A stretch of 64,000 bases of DNA. Origin: Pseudomonas parafulva NBRC 16636 = DSM 17004 (lineage in GTDB: Bacteria > Pseudomonadota > Gammaproteobacteria > Pseudomonadales > Pseudomonadaceae). Position 1 is the first letter of the stretch. Every line of letters starts with the position of its first letter. Both the position numbers and the translations under genes were made by a program. Location of the stretch: NCBI RefSeq assembly GCF_000730645.1, contig NZ_BBIU01000004.1, positions 62,001-126,000 on the forward strand. Reading direction: 5' to 3'. Shown here piece after piece: positions 24,940 to 33,432 of this stretch. The notes under the pieces were generated by a model that did no database searches, was not told where the DNA came from, and saw only the letters and a program-made list of their open reading frames with translations.

Positions 24940-26364
24940 TTACGCTTTCAGCGGAACCAGGCGGGGGGCGATCATGTTTTCCGGGCGCAGGATGTCGTCG
25001 AGCATCGCGTCGTCCAGCAGCTTCTCTTCGCGCACCAGTTCCAGCACGCCGCGGCCTGTCTCCAGGGCAACACGGGCGATACGGGTGGCGTTTTCGTAAC
25101 CGATGTACGGGTTCAGTGCAGTGACCAGGCCAATGGAGTGCTCGACCAGTTCACGGCAGCGCTGTTCGTTGGCGGTGATGCCGACGATGCAGTGCTCGCG
25201 CAGCATGTCCATGGCGCGCTGCAGCAGGCGGATCGAGTCGAAGATCTTGTAGGCGATCAGCGGCTCCATCACGTTCAGCTGCAGCTGGCCACCCTCGGCC
25301 GCGACGGTCAGTGCCAGGTCGTTGCCCATGATGGCGAAGGCGACTTGGTTGACGGCTTCCGGAATGACCGGGTTGACCTTGCCCGGCATGATCGAGCTGC
25401 CTGGCTGGCGAGCCGGCAGGTTGATTTCGTTGATGCCGGTGCGTGGGCCGCTGGACAGCAGGCGCAGGTCGTTGCAGATCTTCGACAGCTTGACCGCGGT
25501 ACGCTTGAGCATGCCCGAGAACAGTACGAAGGCACCCATGTCGGAGGTGGCCTCGATCAGGTCGGCGGCCGGCACCAGCGGCTGGCCGCTGATGGTTGCC
25601 AGGCGCTGCACGGCCAGGGCCTGGTAGCCAGGGTCGGCGTTGATGCCGGTGCCGATGGCGGTACCACCCAGGTTGATTTCGGTGAGCAGTTCCGGTGCCA
25701 GCGAACGCAGACGCTGCAGGTCTTCGGTCATGGTGGTGGCGAAGGCGCGGAATTCCTGGCCCAGGGTCATCGGTACAGCGTCCTGCAGCTGGGTACGGCC
25801 CATCTTCAGGACGTGGTCGAATTCCTTGCCCTTGGCGGCGAAGGCCTGGATCAGGCTTTCGAGGCTGGCCAGCAGGGCGTCATGACCCAGCAGCAGGCCC
25901 AGGCGGATGGCCGTGGGGTAGGCGTCGTTGGTCGACTGCGCCATGTTCACGTCGTTGTTGGGGTGCAGGTATTTGTACTCACCCTTTTGATGGCCCATGG
26001 CCTCCAACGCGATGTTGGCGATGACTTCGTTGGCGTTCATGTTGGTAGAAGTACCCGCACCGCCCTGGATCATGTCCACCACGAACTGCTCGTGGTAGTC
26101 GCCCTTGATCAGGCGTGCACAGGCTGCACTGATGGCAGCGTGCTTGGCATCGCTCAGGTGACCCAGCTCACGGTTGGCGTCGGCAGCTGCCTGCTTGACC
26201 ATGGCCAGGGCCACGACCAGCTTGGGGTAGTGCGACAGCGGAACACCGGAGAGGTGGAAGTTGTTGGCAGCGCGCAGGGTCTGGATGCCGTAGTAGGCAT
26301 CGGCTGGCACTTCAAGGGTACCCAACAAATCTTTTTCGACGCGGAACGATGCAGCGGAGGACAT
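24940..26364 (-). CDS. aspA: Aspartate ammonia-lyase
   Basis: A 474-residue member of the aspartase/fumarase superfamily that converts aspartate to fumarate and ammonia. The signature loop SSIMPGKVNP is present, as are GTSTNMNANEV and HPNNDVNMAQSTND, which in aspartases contact the substrate. Those blocks and the lack of argininosuccinate-lyase features support aspartase over fumarase C. I chose the ATG at 26364 (MSSAASFRVEKD); an in-frame ATG four codons upstream is possible. A LysR gene is divergent, with a perfect palindrome between. Confidence 0.93.
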   Translation of the reverse strand: MSSAASFRVEKDLLGTLEVPADAYYGIQTLRAANNFHLSGVPLSHYPKLVVALAMVKQAAADANRELGHLSDAKHAAISAACARLIKGDYHEQFVVDMIQGGAGTSTNMNANEVIANIALEAMGHQKGEYKYLHPNNDVNMAQSTNDAYPTAIRLGLLLGHDALLASLESLIQAFAAKGKEFDHVLKMGRTQLQDAVPMTLGQEFRAFATTMTEDLQRLRSLAPELLTEINLGGTAIGTGINADPGYQALAVQRLATISGQPLVPAADLIEATSDMGAFVLFSGMLKRTAVKLSKICNDLRLLSSGPRTGINEINLPARQPGSSIMPGKVNPVIPEAVNQVAFAIMGNDLALTVAAEGGQLQLNVMEPLIAYKIFDSIRLLQRAMDMLREHCIVGITANEQRCRELVEHSIGLVTALNPYIGYENATRIARVALETGRGVLELVREEKLLDDAMLDDILRPENMIAPRLVPLKA

Positions 26365-26459
26365 GATGTATATCATCTCAAGTTTGACCCGGCACATGCC
26401 GGAATGGCGCCAATCCTAGGCCTGAAGGGGTTTTTGCGGCCAATGCTGTTGCACGCTAA

Positions 26460-26480
26460 CCTATGCACAAACGGCATAGG
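26460..26480. promoter_or_regulatory. Palindromic LysR-type operator between aspA and its divergent regulator
   Basis: CCTATGC and GCATAGG form a perfect inverted repeat around ACAAACG, with the ATGC-N7-GCAT layout of LysR sites. It lies 67 bases from the LysR start and 96 from the aspA start. Confidence 0.7.
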
Positions 26481-26546
26481 GATTGATGTGACGCCGATTG
26501 ATATTCGAGCGTGGTCCATTTTGGTGCGCGCCGGGAGATGTGCTTC

Positions 26547-27476
26547 ATGAACCTTGAAAGCAAATGGCTGGAAGACTTCAGTGCCCTGGCTGCCACGCGC
26601 AGTTTTTCCCAGGCGGCGGAACGCCGTTTTGTCACCCAGCCGGCGTTCAGCCGGCGCATACGCAGCCTGGAGGCCGCCCTTGGGCTGCAGCTGGTCAACC
26701 GGTCGCGCACGCCTATTGAGCTGACCGAGGCGGGGCAGCTTTTTTTAGTCACCGCACGTACCGTTGTCGACCAGTTGAGCGAAATTCTGCGCCATTTGCA
26801 TCATCTGGAAGGGGGGCAGGGTGAAGTGGTGCAGGTGGCTGCCGCGCACTCCCTGGCGTCAGGGTTTTTCCCTCGCTGGGTGGCGCAGTTGCGCAATGAT
26901 GGCCTGAATATCGCCACGCGCCTGGTTGCGACCAACGTCGGGGATGCCGTGCATGCCCTGCGTGAAGGGGGGTGTGACCTGATGCTGGCGTTCTACGACC
27001 CTGATGCTGCGCTGCAGATGGATGCCGAGATCTTCCCGTCGCTGCACATGGGAACCACCGAGATGTTGCCAGTGTGCGCGGTGGATGCTCAGGGCAAGCC
27101 GTTGTTCGACCTTGAAGGTGACGCCAGCGTGCCGCTGCTGGCCTATACCGCCGGGGCATTTCTGGGGCGCTCGGTGAGTTTGCTGCTGCGCCAGCGCAAC
27201 CTGCGTTACACCACCGTGTATGAAACGGCCATGGCCGACAGCCTGAAAAGCATGGCGCTCGAAGGCATGGGTATCGCCTGGGTGCCCCGGCTGTCGATGC
27301 GTGGCGAGCTGGAGCGTGGCGAACTGGTGATTTGTGGCGGCAGCCAGTGGCACGTGCCGCTGGAAATCCGCCTGTACCGCTGCGCGCTGGTGCGCAAGGC
27401 CAATGTCCGCCTGCTGTGGCGCAAACTGGAGGGCGCCACGGTTGACCTGAAAGTCAGCCAAAGCCCCGAAAAATAA
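26547..27476 (+). CDS. LysR-family regulator divergent from aspA
   Basis: 309 residues. The N-terminal HTH is LESKWLEDFSALAATRSFSQ onward, with VTQPAFSRRIRSLEAALG as the recognition helix. The effector domain begins near 90. Start at 26547 follows GGGAG at suitable spacing. Position suggests it regulates aspA and itself; the effector is unknown. Confidence 0.88.
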   Translation: MNLESKWLEDFSALAATRSFSQAAERRFVTQPAFSRRIRSLEAALGLQLVNRSRTPIELTEAGQLFLVTARTVVDQLSEILRHLHHLEGGQGEVVQVAAAHSLASGFFPRWVAQLRNDGLNIATRLVATNVGDAVHALREGGCDLMLAFYDPDAALQMDAEIFPSLHMGTTEMLPVCAVDAQGKPLFDLEGDASVPLLAYTAGAFLGRSVSLLLRQRNLRYTTVYETAMADSLKSMALEGMGIAWVPRLSMRGELERGELVICGGSQWHVPLEIRLYRCALVRKANVRLLWRKLEGATVDLKVSQSPEK

Positions 27477-27522
27477 GGCCGACAGTTGGTCGCCGGGGTG
27501 CCTTAACCGCACCTGCTTACGG

Positions 27523-27610
27523 TATACTGCGCGGCCTTCTGACCGGATGCGTCCGGTCCTGATCAGCAAACAAGCCACGCCGGTCGTCCCGCGTGGCTTG
27601 TTGTTTTTTG
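27523..27610 (+). promoter_or_regulatory. purEK promoter and structured leader with terminator-like hairpin
   Basis: A candidate -10 box (TATACT, 27523-27528) is followed by two stem-loops: GACCGGA/TCCGGTC (27541-27558) and CAAGCCACGC/GCGTGGCTTG (27571-27600). The second is followed by TTGTTTTTTG. The purE ATG is 37 bases further. A terminator between the promoter and purE would act as an attenuator; alternatively it ends transcription of the LysR gene and purEK starts closer in. Confidence 0.55.
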
Positions 27611-27646
27611 ACGCGCCTGCGGGCGCACAAGCGAAGAGGCTCGACG

Positions 27647-28138
27647 ATGAGTGCACTGGTTGGCGTGATCATGGGCTCCAAGTCCGATTGGTCCACCCTT
27701 AGCCACACCGCCGATATGCTGGAAAAACTCGGCATTCCCTACGAGGTGAAGGTGGTTTCCGCCCACCGTACCCCGGATCTGCTGTTCCAGTACGCTGAAG
27801 AGGCCGATGGCCGTGGCATCGAGGTGATCATCGCCGGTGCCGGTGGTGCCGCGCACCTGCCAGGCATGTGCGCCGCCAAGACCCACCTGCCGGTGCTGGG
27901 TGTACCTGTGCAGTCGTCGATGCTGTCGGGTGTCGATTCGTTGCTGTCGATCGTGCAGATGCCCGCTGGCGTCCCTGTCGCCACCCTGGCCATCGGCCGG
28001 GCCGGTGCAGTCAACGCTGCCCTGCTGTCGGCCAGCATCCTCGGTGCCAGGCACCCGCAGTTCCACGCCGCGTTGAAGCAGTTCCGTACGGAACAGACCG
28101 ACACCGTGCTGGACAACCCAGACCCGCGTCAGGCTTGA
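27647..28138 (+). CDS. purE: N5-carboxyaminoimidazole ribonucleotide mutase PurE
   Basis: 163 residues. MGSKSDW near the N-terminus is the phosphate-binding signature, and VSAHRTPD carries the catalytic His. PurE converts N5-CAIR to CAIR in purine synthesis. AAGAGG upstream supports the ATG at 27647. The next gene, purK, supplies its substrate and starts ten bases after the stop. Confidence 0.96.
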   Translation: MSALVGVIMGSKSDWSTLSHTADMLEKLGIPYEVKVVSAHRTPDLLFQYAEEADGRGIEVIIAGAGGAAHLPGMCAAKTHLPVLGVPVQSSMLSGVDSLLSIVQMPAGVPVATLAIGRAGAVNAALLSASILGARHPQFHAALKQFRTEQTDTVLDNPDPRQA

Positions 28139-28148
28139 GGCCCAACCC

Positions 28149-29231
28149 ATGAAGATCGGTGTTATCGGTGGCGGCCAGCTGGGCCGTATGCTGGCTCTGG
28201 CGGGTACCCCGCTGGGCATGAACTTCGCCTTCCTCGACCCGGCGCCAGATGCCTGCGCCGCGCCGCTGGGCGAGCACCTGCGGGCAGACTACGGCGATCA
28301 GGATCACCTGCGCCAGCTGGCCGACGAGGTCGACCTGGTCACCTTCGAATTCGAGAGCGTCCCGGCCGAGACCGTGGCGTTTCTTTCGCAGTTCGTGCCG
28401 GTGTACCCCAGCGCCGAGGCGCTGCGCATCGCCCGTGACCGCCTGTTCGAAAAGAGCATGTTCCGTGACCTGGGCATCCCCACCCCGGCCTTCGCCGATA
28501 TCCTGTCGCAGGCAGACCTAGACGCGGCAGTTGCCAGCATCGGCCTGCCGGCGGTGCTGAAAACCCGCACGCTGGGTTACGACGGCAAGGGCCAGAAGGT
28601 GCTGCGCACGCCCGAAGACGTCGTGGGTACGTTCGCCGAACTGGGCAGCGTGCCCTGCCTGCTGGAAGGCTTCGTGCCGTTCACGGGTGAAGTGTCGCTG
28701 GTCGCCGTGCGCGCCCGCGACGGCGAAACGCGTTTCTACCCGCTGGTGCACAACACCCACGAGAGCGGCATCCTGCGCTTGTCGGTGGCCAGCCAGGCGC
28801 ACCCGTTGCAGGCGTTGGCCGAGGATTACGTTGGCCGCGTATTGCAGCAACTGGACTACGTCGGCGTCATGGCCTTTGAGTTCTTCGAGGTGGACGGTGG
28901 CCTCAAGGCCAATGAAATCGCACCCCGGGTACACAACTCCGGCCACTGGACCATCGAAGGTGCCGAGTGCAGCCAGTTTGAGAACCACCTGCGTGCCGTC
29001 GCCGGCTTGCCGCTGGGCTCCACCGCCAAGGTGGGGGAGAGCGCGATGCTCAACTTCATCGGCGAAGTGCCTGCTGTGGCTAAAGTGATCGCCATCGATG
29101 ACTGCCACCTGCATCACTATGGCAAGGCGTTCAAGGTCGGGCGCAAGGTCGGCCACGCGACCCTGCGTTGCAGCGACATGGCTACCCTGGAGCACAAGAT
29201 CGCCGAAGTGCAAGCACTGATCGGCGAGTGA
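28149..29231 (+). CDS. purK: N5-carboxyaminoimidazole ribonucleotide synthase PurK
   Basis: A 360-residue ATP-grasp enzyme that makes N5-CAIR from AIR, bicarbonate and ATP. It begins MKIGVIGGGQLGRMLALAG, the N-terminal signature. KTRTLGYDGKGQ is the ATP loop and NEIAPRVHNSGHWT the metal/phosphate site. Length and operon place (purEK) are standard. Confidence 0.96.
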   Translation: MKIGVIGGGQLGRMLALAGTPLGMNFAFLDPAPDACAAPLGEHLRADYGDQDHLRQLADEVDLVTFEFESVPAETVAFLSQFVPVYPSAEALRIARDRLFEKSMFRDLGIPTPAFADILSQADLDAAVASIGLPAVLKTRTLGYDGKGQKVLRTPEDVVGTFAELGSVPCLLEGFVPFTGEVSLVAVRARDGETRFYPLVHNTHESGILRLSVASQAHPLQALAEDYVGRVLQQLDYVGVMAFEFFEVDGGLKANEIAPRVHNSGHWTIEGAECSQFENHLRAVAGLPLGSTAKVGESAMLNFIGEVPAVAKVIAIDDCHLHHYGKAFKVGRKVGHATLRCSDMATLEHKIAEVQALIGE

Positions 29232-29282
29232 TCACGCGCAGGTATCGAACTTCTGCAGGCGTCGGGCCCTCTGAAGAGGCAA

Positions 29283-29312
29283 CACGTCAACGCGCACCCA
29301 TGCGTTGACGTG
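29283..29312. promoter_or_regulatory. Perfect 11-bp inverted repeat
   Basis: CACGTCAACGC pairs with GCGTTGACGTG around eight bases, between purK and the GlsB-like gene. No U run follows. It could be a terminator without tail, an operator or an mRNA stem close to the next ribosome site. Confidence 0.5.
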
Positions 29313-29339
29313 CTTCATCTTCACTGCAGAGGGATAGCC

Positions 29340-29585
29340 ATGGGCATCATCGGAACCATCTTCATCGGCCTCATCGTCGGCCTGCTGGCCCGCTTCCTCA
29401 AGCCGGGTGACGACAGCATGGGCTGGATCATGACCATCCTGCTGGGTATTGCAGGCTCGCTGCTGGCCACGTATGGCGGCCAGGCGCTGGGTATCTACCA
29501 GGCTGGGCAAGCGGCTGGCTTCTTCGGTGCGCTGGTCGGTGCCATCATTCTTCTGGTGATCTACGGATTCATCAAGAAACGCTGA
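29340..29585 (+). CDS. GlsB/YeaQ/YmgE-family small membrane protein
   Basis: 81 residues with three hydrophobic, glycine-rich segments: IIGTIFIGLIVGLLARFL, WIMTILLGIAGSLLATYG and GFFGALVGAIILLVIYGF. This is the transglycosylase-associated (GlsB/YeaQ/YmgE) family of small stress-linked inner-membrane proteins, function undefined. AGAGGGAT precedes the ATG at 29340. Confidence 0.88.
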   Translation: MGIIGTIFIGLIVGLLARFLKPGDDSMGWIMTILLGIAGSLLATYGGQALGIYQAGQAAGFFGALVGAIILLVIYGFIKKR

Positions 29586-29627
29586 ATTCTGGTTAGAATG
29601 CCCGGCAATTCTTCCGAGTTGCCGAGC

Positions 29628-30161
29628 ATGCGTGCCTTTTTCCTCTTCCCCCTGCTGCTGGCCAGTGCCCTGGCCCATGCCGAGCTGCCCGAAACCGATT
29701 GGCTGGAGCTGATGCCCAAGTCGGACCAGAAGGCGCTCGAAGCGATGCCCGAAATCGACCACAACTCACCCGAAGCCATGGGGACCTTCACGGCCAAGGG
29801 CGGGATGAAGCAGGGCAAGGGCCTGCCTGCGGTGATGTATTCCACCAAGACCGTAGCGGCCATGAATGGCAAGGACATACGCCTGGGCGGTTACCCGGTG
29901 CCGTTGGAAAGCGACGCCAAGGGCAACAGCACGCTGTTTTTCCTGGTGCCATACCCTGGCGCGTGCATCCATGTACCGCCGCCCCCACCTAACCAGCTGG
30001 TGCTGGTGCGCTACCCCAAGGGGTTGAAGATCGACGACATCTACACACCGTTGTGGGTCAGCGGCAAGTTGAAGGTGGAAAAGGTCAGCAATGACTTGGC
30101 CGATGCCGCCTATGCCCTGGATGCGGGGAAAGTGAGGGTGGTGGTAGATGCGGACCTTTGA
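29628..30161 (+). CDS. DUF3299 secreted protein
   Basis: 177 residues with a signal peptide (MRAFFLFPLLLASALAHA). The central pattern FLVPYPGACIHVPPPPPNQ, preceded by IRLGGYPVPLE, is the DUF3299 signature; CIH followed by five Pro is strongly conserved in the family and suggests a metal or heme site, which is inference. The role is unknown. The protein would be periplasmic. A REP pair follows the stop. Confidence 0.82.
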   Translation: MRAFFLFPLLLASALAHAELPETDWLELMPKSDQKALEAMPEIDHNSPEAMGTFTAKGGMKQGKGLPAVMYSTKTVAAMNGKDIRLGGYPVPLESDAKGNSTLFFLVPYPGACIHVPPPPPNQLVLVRYPKGLKIDDIYTPLWVSGKLKVEKVSNDLADAAYALDAGKVRVVVDADL

Positions 30162-30169
30162 TTGCCTGT

Positions 30170-30269
30170 GCGGGCCTCTTCGCGGGTAAACCCGCTCCCA
30201 CAAGCGCTTCACTCATTTCAAGTCTGATGCAGTACCGCTGGGAGCGGGCTCACTCGCGAAGAGGCCCGC
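30170..30269. repeat. Pair of inverted REP elements
   Basis: GCGGGCCTCTTCGCGGGTAA followed by ACCCGCTCCCAC (30170-30202) is repeated inverted at 30238-30269 (GGGAGCGGGCTCACTCGCGA and GAGGCCCGC). This is the standard P. putida REP sequence in a tail-to-tail pair between converging genes. Confidence 0.88.
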
Positions 30270-30284
30270 AGCCCACTGCAATAT

Positions 30285-31181
30285 TCAGATCACTTCGCAA
30301 CCGACCCTGAAGCCCAGCGAATGGCTCGCCCCCGGCTGCAACGTCACCACGTCATCCCACACATTGGCTGTTTCGATACACAGCATCCGCTGCCAGCCGT
30401 CATCGGCCATGTCTGGCAGTTCCCTGGCCCGGTCCGTCCAGGGGTTCCAGATAACGGCAGAACGTGAGCCGCTGCTGGTCAGGTTGATGCGCCGGTTCCA
30501 TTGCGGGTCGACAATACTCAGCGTGTTCGGGGTGCCCAGGTAGATGCGGTCGGTTTCACCGGTAAACGTCAGGGCGCCTTGCTGTTGGCGCTGTTCCCAG
30601 TCCGCCAGGGTTTCGATATACCCCAACCCTTCGACGCCTTCCACACGCGCCTGGCGTACATCGCTGACGGCAAGGTAGCTGTGCAGGGCCTGGCTGATGG
30701 TCACCGGGGTGCTGCCGGTGTTGCGGCTTGTGAGCGTGAGGCCAAGGTCATTACCCAACTGCACCACCAGTTTCAGCTCTACCTTGTGGGGCCAGCCGGG
30801 GAGCTGCCCCTGCGCTTCGGGCAATTGCAGCTCGATGCGCAGCCCGTCCCCCGCTTCCTCGATACCCAGCAATTGCCAGTCGCGGGTGCGCGCCAGGCCG
30901 TGGGCAGGGGCTTGTTCACCCTGGTACATGGCCTGAACGGCAGTGGGGTTGCGCTGCAGGTTGCCGAACCATGGCCAGCACACCGGCACCCCGGCGTGTA
31001 CCGACTTGCCCTGGCGGAAGATGGCCTGGTCGCTCAGCCACAGCAGCGGCGGTTCGCCGAGCCGCTGGTAGCTGAGGATCTGTGCGCCCTGCTGGGCGAT
31101 CAGGAGTTCGGCGTGGTCGCTGCTGATCCGCCAGCAGCTCAGTTCGCCATGTTGCTCGGTTACGACCTGCAAGGTAGCCAT
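30285..31181 (-). CDS. D-hexose-6-phosphate mutarotase-like protein (YeaD family)
   Basis: 298 residues of the galactose mutarotase-like fold. FRQGKSVHAGVPVCWPWFGN, HGLARTRDWQL and LHSYLAVSDV are YeaD marks; the His in HGLAR and the Glu near the C-terminus (CIETAN) are the expected catalytic pair. It interconverts the anomers of glucose 6-phosphate and similar sugars. I used the ATG at 31181 with GAG at ten bases; a start three codons earlier (31190) is possible. The upstream thioesterase gene lies on the same strand. Confidence 0.87.
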   Translation of the reverse strand: MATLQVVTEQHGELSCWRISSDHAELLIAQQGAQILSYQRLGEPPLLWLSDQAIFRQGKSVHAGVPVCWPWFGNLQRNPTAVQAMYQGEQAPAHGLARTRDWQLLGIEEAGDGLRIELQLPEAQGQLPGWPHKVELKLVVQLGNDLGLTLTSRNTGSTPVTISQALHSYLAVSDVRQARVEGVEGLGYIETLADWEQRQQQGALTFTGETDRIYLGTPNTLSIVDPQWNRRINLTSSGSRSAVIWNPWTDRARELPDMADDGWQRMLCIETANVWDDVVTLQPGASHSLGFRVGCEVI

Positions 31182-31252
31182 TGCATTCATCTCGTTGATT
31201 GCCAGTGGGCCTTGGACCCGGGCACAGGCAACGAGTTTACCGCCGGCAGGGC

Positions 31253-31651
31253 TCAGCGACGAGGGACGGAGCGGGTACGGCCACTGCCGTCGATGGCGAC
31301 GAACACGAAGACGGCTTCGGTGACCTTGCGCCATTCGCTGGACAACGGGTCGTCACTCCACACCTCGACCATCATCTGGATCGAGCTGCGGCCGATCTCC
31401 AGGGTCTGGGTATAGAAGGACAGCTGCGCACCTACGGCGACCGGTACCAGAAACGCCATGCGGTCGATGGCCACGGTGGCAACGCGCCCACCGGCCACGC
31501 GGCTGGCCATGGCGGTGCCGGCCAAGTCCATCTGCGCAACCAGCCAGCCGCCGAAGATGTCGCCGAAGCCGTTGGTTTCGCGCGGCAGGGCCGTGATCTG
31601 CAAGGCCAGGTCGCCTTGGGGGATTGGATCTTCTTGTTCGAGCTCAATCAT
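31253..31651 (-). CDS. Acyl-CoA thioesterase, YciA-like
   Basis: 132 residues, one hotdog domain. ALPRETNGFGDIFGGWLVAQMDLAG contains the N..GDIFGGW..D pattern of YciA/FadM-type thioesterases, and the Asp in QMDLAG is the catalytic residue. It is a separate, shorter enzyme from the one at 3878-4423. Likely substrate is a medium or long acyl-CoA. Start at 31651 by MIELEQEDP with GAGG nine bases upstream. Confidence 0.87.
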   Translation of the reverse strand: MIELEQEDPIPQGDLALQITALPRETNGFGDIFGGWLVAQMDLAGTAMASRVAGGRVATVAIDRMAFLVPVAVGAQLSFYTQTLEIGRSSIQMMVEVWSDDPLSSEWRKVTEAVFVFVAIDGSGRTRSVPRR

Positions 31652-32013
31652 GCGGTGGGGCCTCTGACCCGTGACGCTTTTCGTTGGTGTGGCGCAAGGG
31701 CCGGGTAGACGATTCAGCTGACAACATACTACGCCGATTTCGTATAACGGGGCGGCCGTAGGGAAACTCTGCGAAACCGCCTGAGTATAGTGACCGGCGT
31801 TTTCGCACAACATCCCACGCTAGCAGCACACTTTTCCTACGAAACGCCAGTATATAGAGCATCATCCCAAGCGACGACCGTACATTCGTGAATATCTGTA
31901 TGGTTTTTGTATCGCTTTCGGCCTGGCCAGGCAATTTGCTATCTTCGCCTGTCCCCACATCAAGAAGCTGCATGCCAAGCGGCCCGCACGCCTTATAAAG
32001 AGAACGCCCCGCA
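31652..32013. other. 362-base intergenic region between thioesterase and MHS transporter
   Basis: This is the shared promoter region of two divergent genes. AT-rich stretches occur at 31735-31750 and 31845-31950, including TATATAGAGC and GAATATCTGTATGG. AAAGAGA before the transporter ATG at 32014 is the ribosome site. I see no open reading frame with codon use of a gene and no clear palindromic operator. Confidence 0.5.
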
Positions 32014-33303
32014 ATGACTTCCGTGCCCAGCAGTATCGAGCAGGCCCCACGGCCGCTGACCCGCAATGACTACAAGACCCTTTCGCTGTCTGCACTGGGC
32101 GGGGCGCTGGAGTTCTACGACTTCATCATCTTCGTGTTCTTCGCCACCGTGGTGGGCAAGTTGTTCTTCCCTGCCGACATGCCGGAGTGGCTGCGCCTGA
32201 TGCAAACCTTCGGCATCTTTGCCGCAGGTTACCTGGCGCGCCCGCTGGGCGGCATCATCATGGCCCACTTCGGCGACCTGCTGGGGCGCAAGAAGATGTT
32301 CACCCTGAGCATCTTCATGATGGCCTTGCCCACGCTGATCATGGGCCTGTTGCCTACTTATGCGCAGATTGGCTTGTGGGCGCCGATTCTGCTGTTGCTC
32401 ATGCGCGTCGTGCAGGGTGCAGCCATTGGTGGCGAGGTGCCTGGCGCCTGGGTATTCGTGTCTGAACACGTACCCGCCCGCAACACTGGCTATGCCTGCG
32501 GCACCCTCACCGCCGGCCTGACGGCGGGCATTCTGCTCGGTTCGCTGGTGGCGACGCTGATCAACAGCGTGTACAGCGTGGAGGAAGTCGCCGATTACGC
32601 CTGGCGAATCCCGTTCCTGCTCGGTGGCGTGTTCGGCCTGTTCTCGGTGTACCTGCGCCGTTGGCTGCACGAAACCCCGGTATTCGCCGAGATGCAGCAG
32701 CGCAAGGCACTGGCCGAAGAGCTGCCACTGCGCGCCGTACTGCGCGACCACCGCGGCCCGATCCTGCTGTCGATGCTGCTCACCTGGCTGCTGTCAGCCG
32801 GCATCGTGGTGGTCATCCTGATGACGCCGGCGCTGCTGCAGAGCCTCTACCACATCAGCCCCACCGACTCGCTCAAGGCCAACAGCCTGGCCATCGTGCT
32901 GCTCAGCGTCGGCTGTATCGGCGCGGGCAGCCTGGCTGACCGGTTTGGCGCGGGCCGGGTGTTCGTGGTCGGCAGCCTGCTGCTGTTGGCCAGCTCCTGG
33001 ACGTTCTACCACAGCCTGCCCACCCGGCCTGAGCTGCTGTTCCCGCTGTATGCGCTGACCGGCCTGTGCGTGGGGGTGATCGGCGCGGTGCCGTACGTGA
33101 TGGTCAAGGCGTTCCCGGCCGCCGTGCGCTTCAGCGGCCTGTCGTTCTCGTACAACGTGGCCTACGCGATCTTTGGCGGGCTTACCCCGATGGCGGTGAC
33201 CGGCCTGCTGAAAGTCAGCCCGATGGCGCCTGCCTATTATGTGGCGGTGTTGTGCGGGGTAGGGCTGGCAGTGGGGGTGTATCTGCTTGTCAACAAGCGC
33301 TGA
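32014..33303 (+). CDS. MFS transporter, metabolite:H+ symporter type
   Basis: 429 residues, twelve predicted membrane helices. LGGALEFYDFIIFVFFATVV at the start of helix 1 and ARPLGGIIMAHFGDLLGRKK between helices 2 and 3 are the MHS (metabolite:H+ symporter) signature. Substrate could be a dicarboxylate, betaine or similar; not readable. The same kind of gene precedes pstS in other Pseudomonas genomes as I recall, but it lacks an obvious Pho box of its own. Pho box of pstS lies just beyond its stop. Confidence 0.87.
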   Translation: MTSVPSSIEQAPRPLTRNDYKTLSLSALGGALEFYDFIIFVFFATVVGKLFFPADMPEWLRLMQTFGIFAAGYLARPLGGIIMAHFGDLLGRKKMFTLSIFMMALPTLIMGLLPTYAQIGLWAPILLLLMRVVQGAAIGGEVPGAWVFVSEHVPARNTGYACGTLTAGLTAGILLGSLVATLINSVYSVEEVADYAWRIPFLLGGVFGLFSVYLRRWLHETPVFAEMQQRKALAEELPLRAVLRDHRGPILLSMLLTWLLSAGIVVVILMTPALLQSLYHISPTDSLKANSLAIVLLSVGCIGAGSLADRFGAGRVFVVGSLLLLASSWTFYHSLPTRPELLFPLYALTGLCVGVIGAVPYVMVKAFPAAVRFSGLSFSYNVAYAIFGGLTPMAVTGLLKVSPMAPAYYVAVLCGVGLAVGVYLLVNKR

Positions 33304-33331
33304 TCGAGGGGCAGGTTGCAATGATGGCATT

Positions 33332-33384
33332 TCATCCAACTGTCACAATCGGGTCATATGCTGTTCATGCGAGCTGCTGATACT
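33332..33384 (+). promoter_or_regulatory. Pho box array and -10 of pstS
   Basis: Four TCAT/TCAC half sites start at 33332, 33343, 33354 and 33365, an exact 11-base period; CTGTCACAATCGGGTCAT at 33340-33357 is the best full PhoB site. TGATACT (33378-33384) lies ten bases after the last half site and is the likely -10. This predicts strong PhoB-dependent induction at low phosphate. Confidence 0.85.
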
Positions 33385-33432
33385 GGGCCCCGTTCCACTG
33401 CTGCACACCCCTATTCCTGCTAGGAGCAAGGC

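Noticed and set aside
31922..31945. A sigma-54 promoter before the MHS transporter
   Set aside because: CTGGCC and TTTGC are present, but the spacing between GG and GC is eleven bases, not the required ten.
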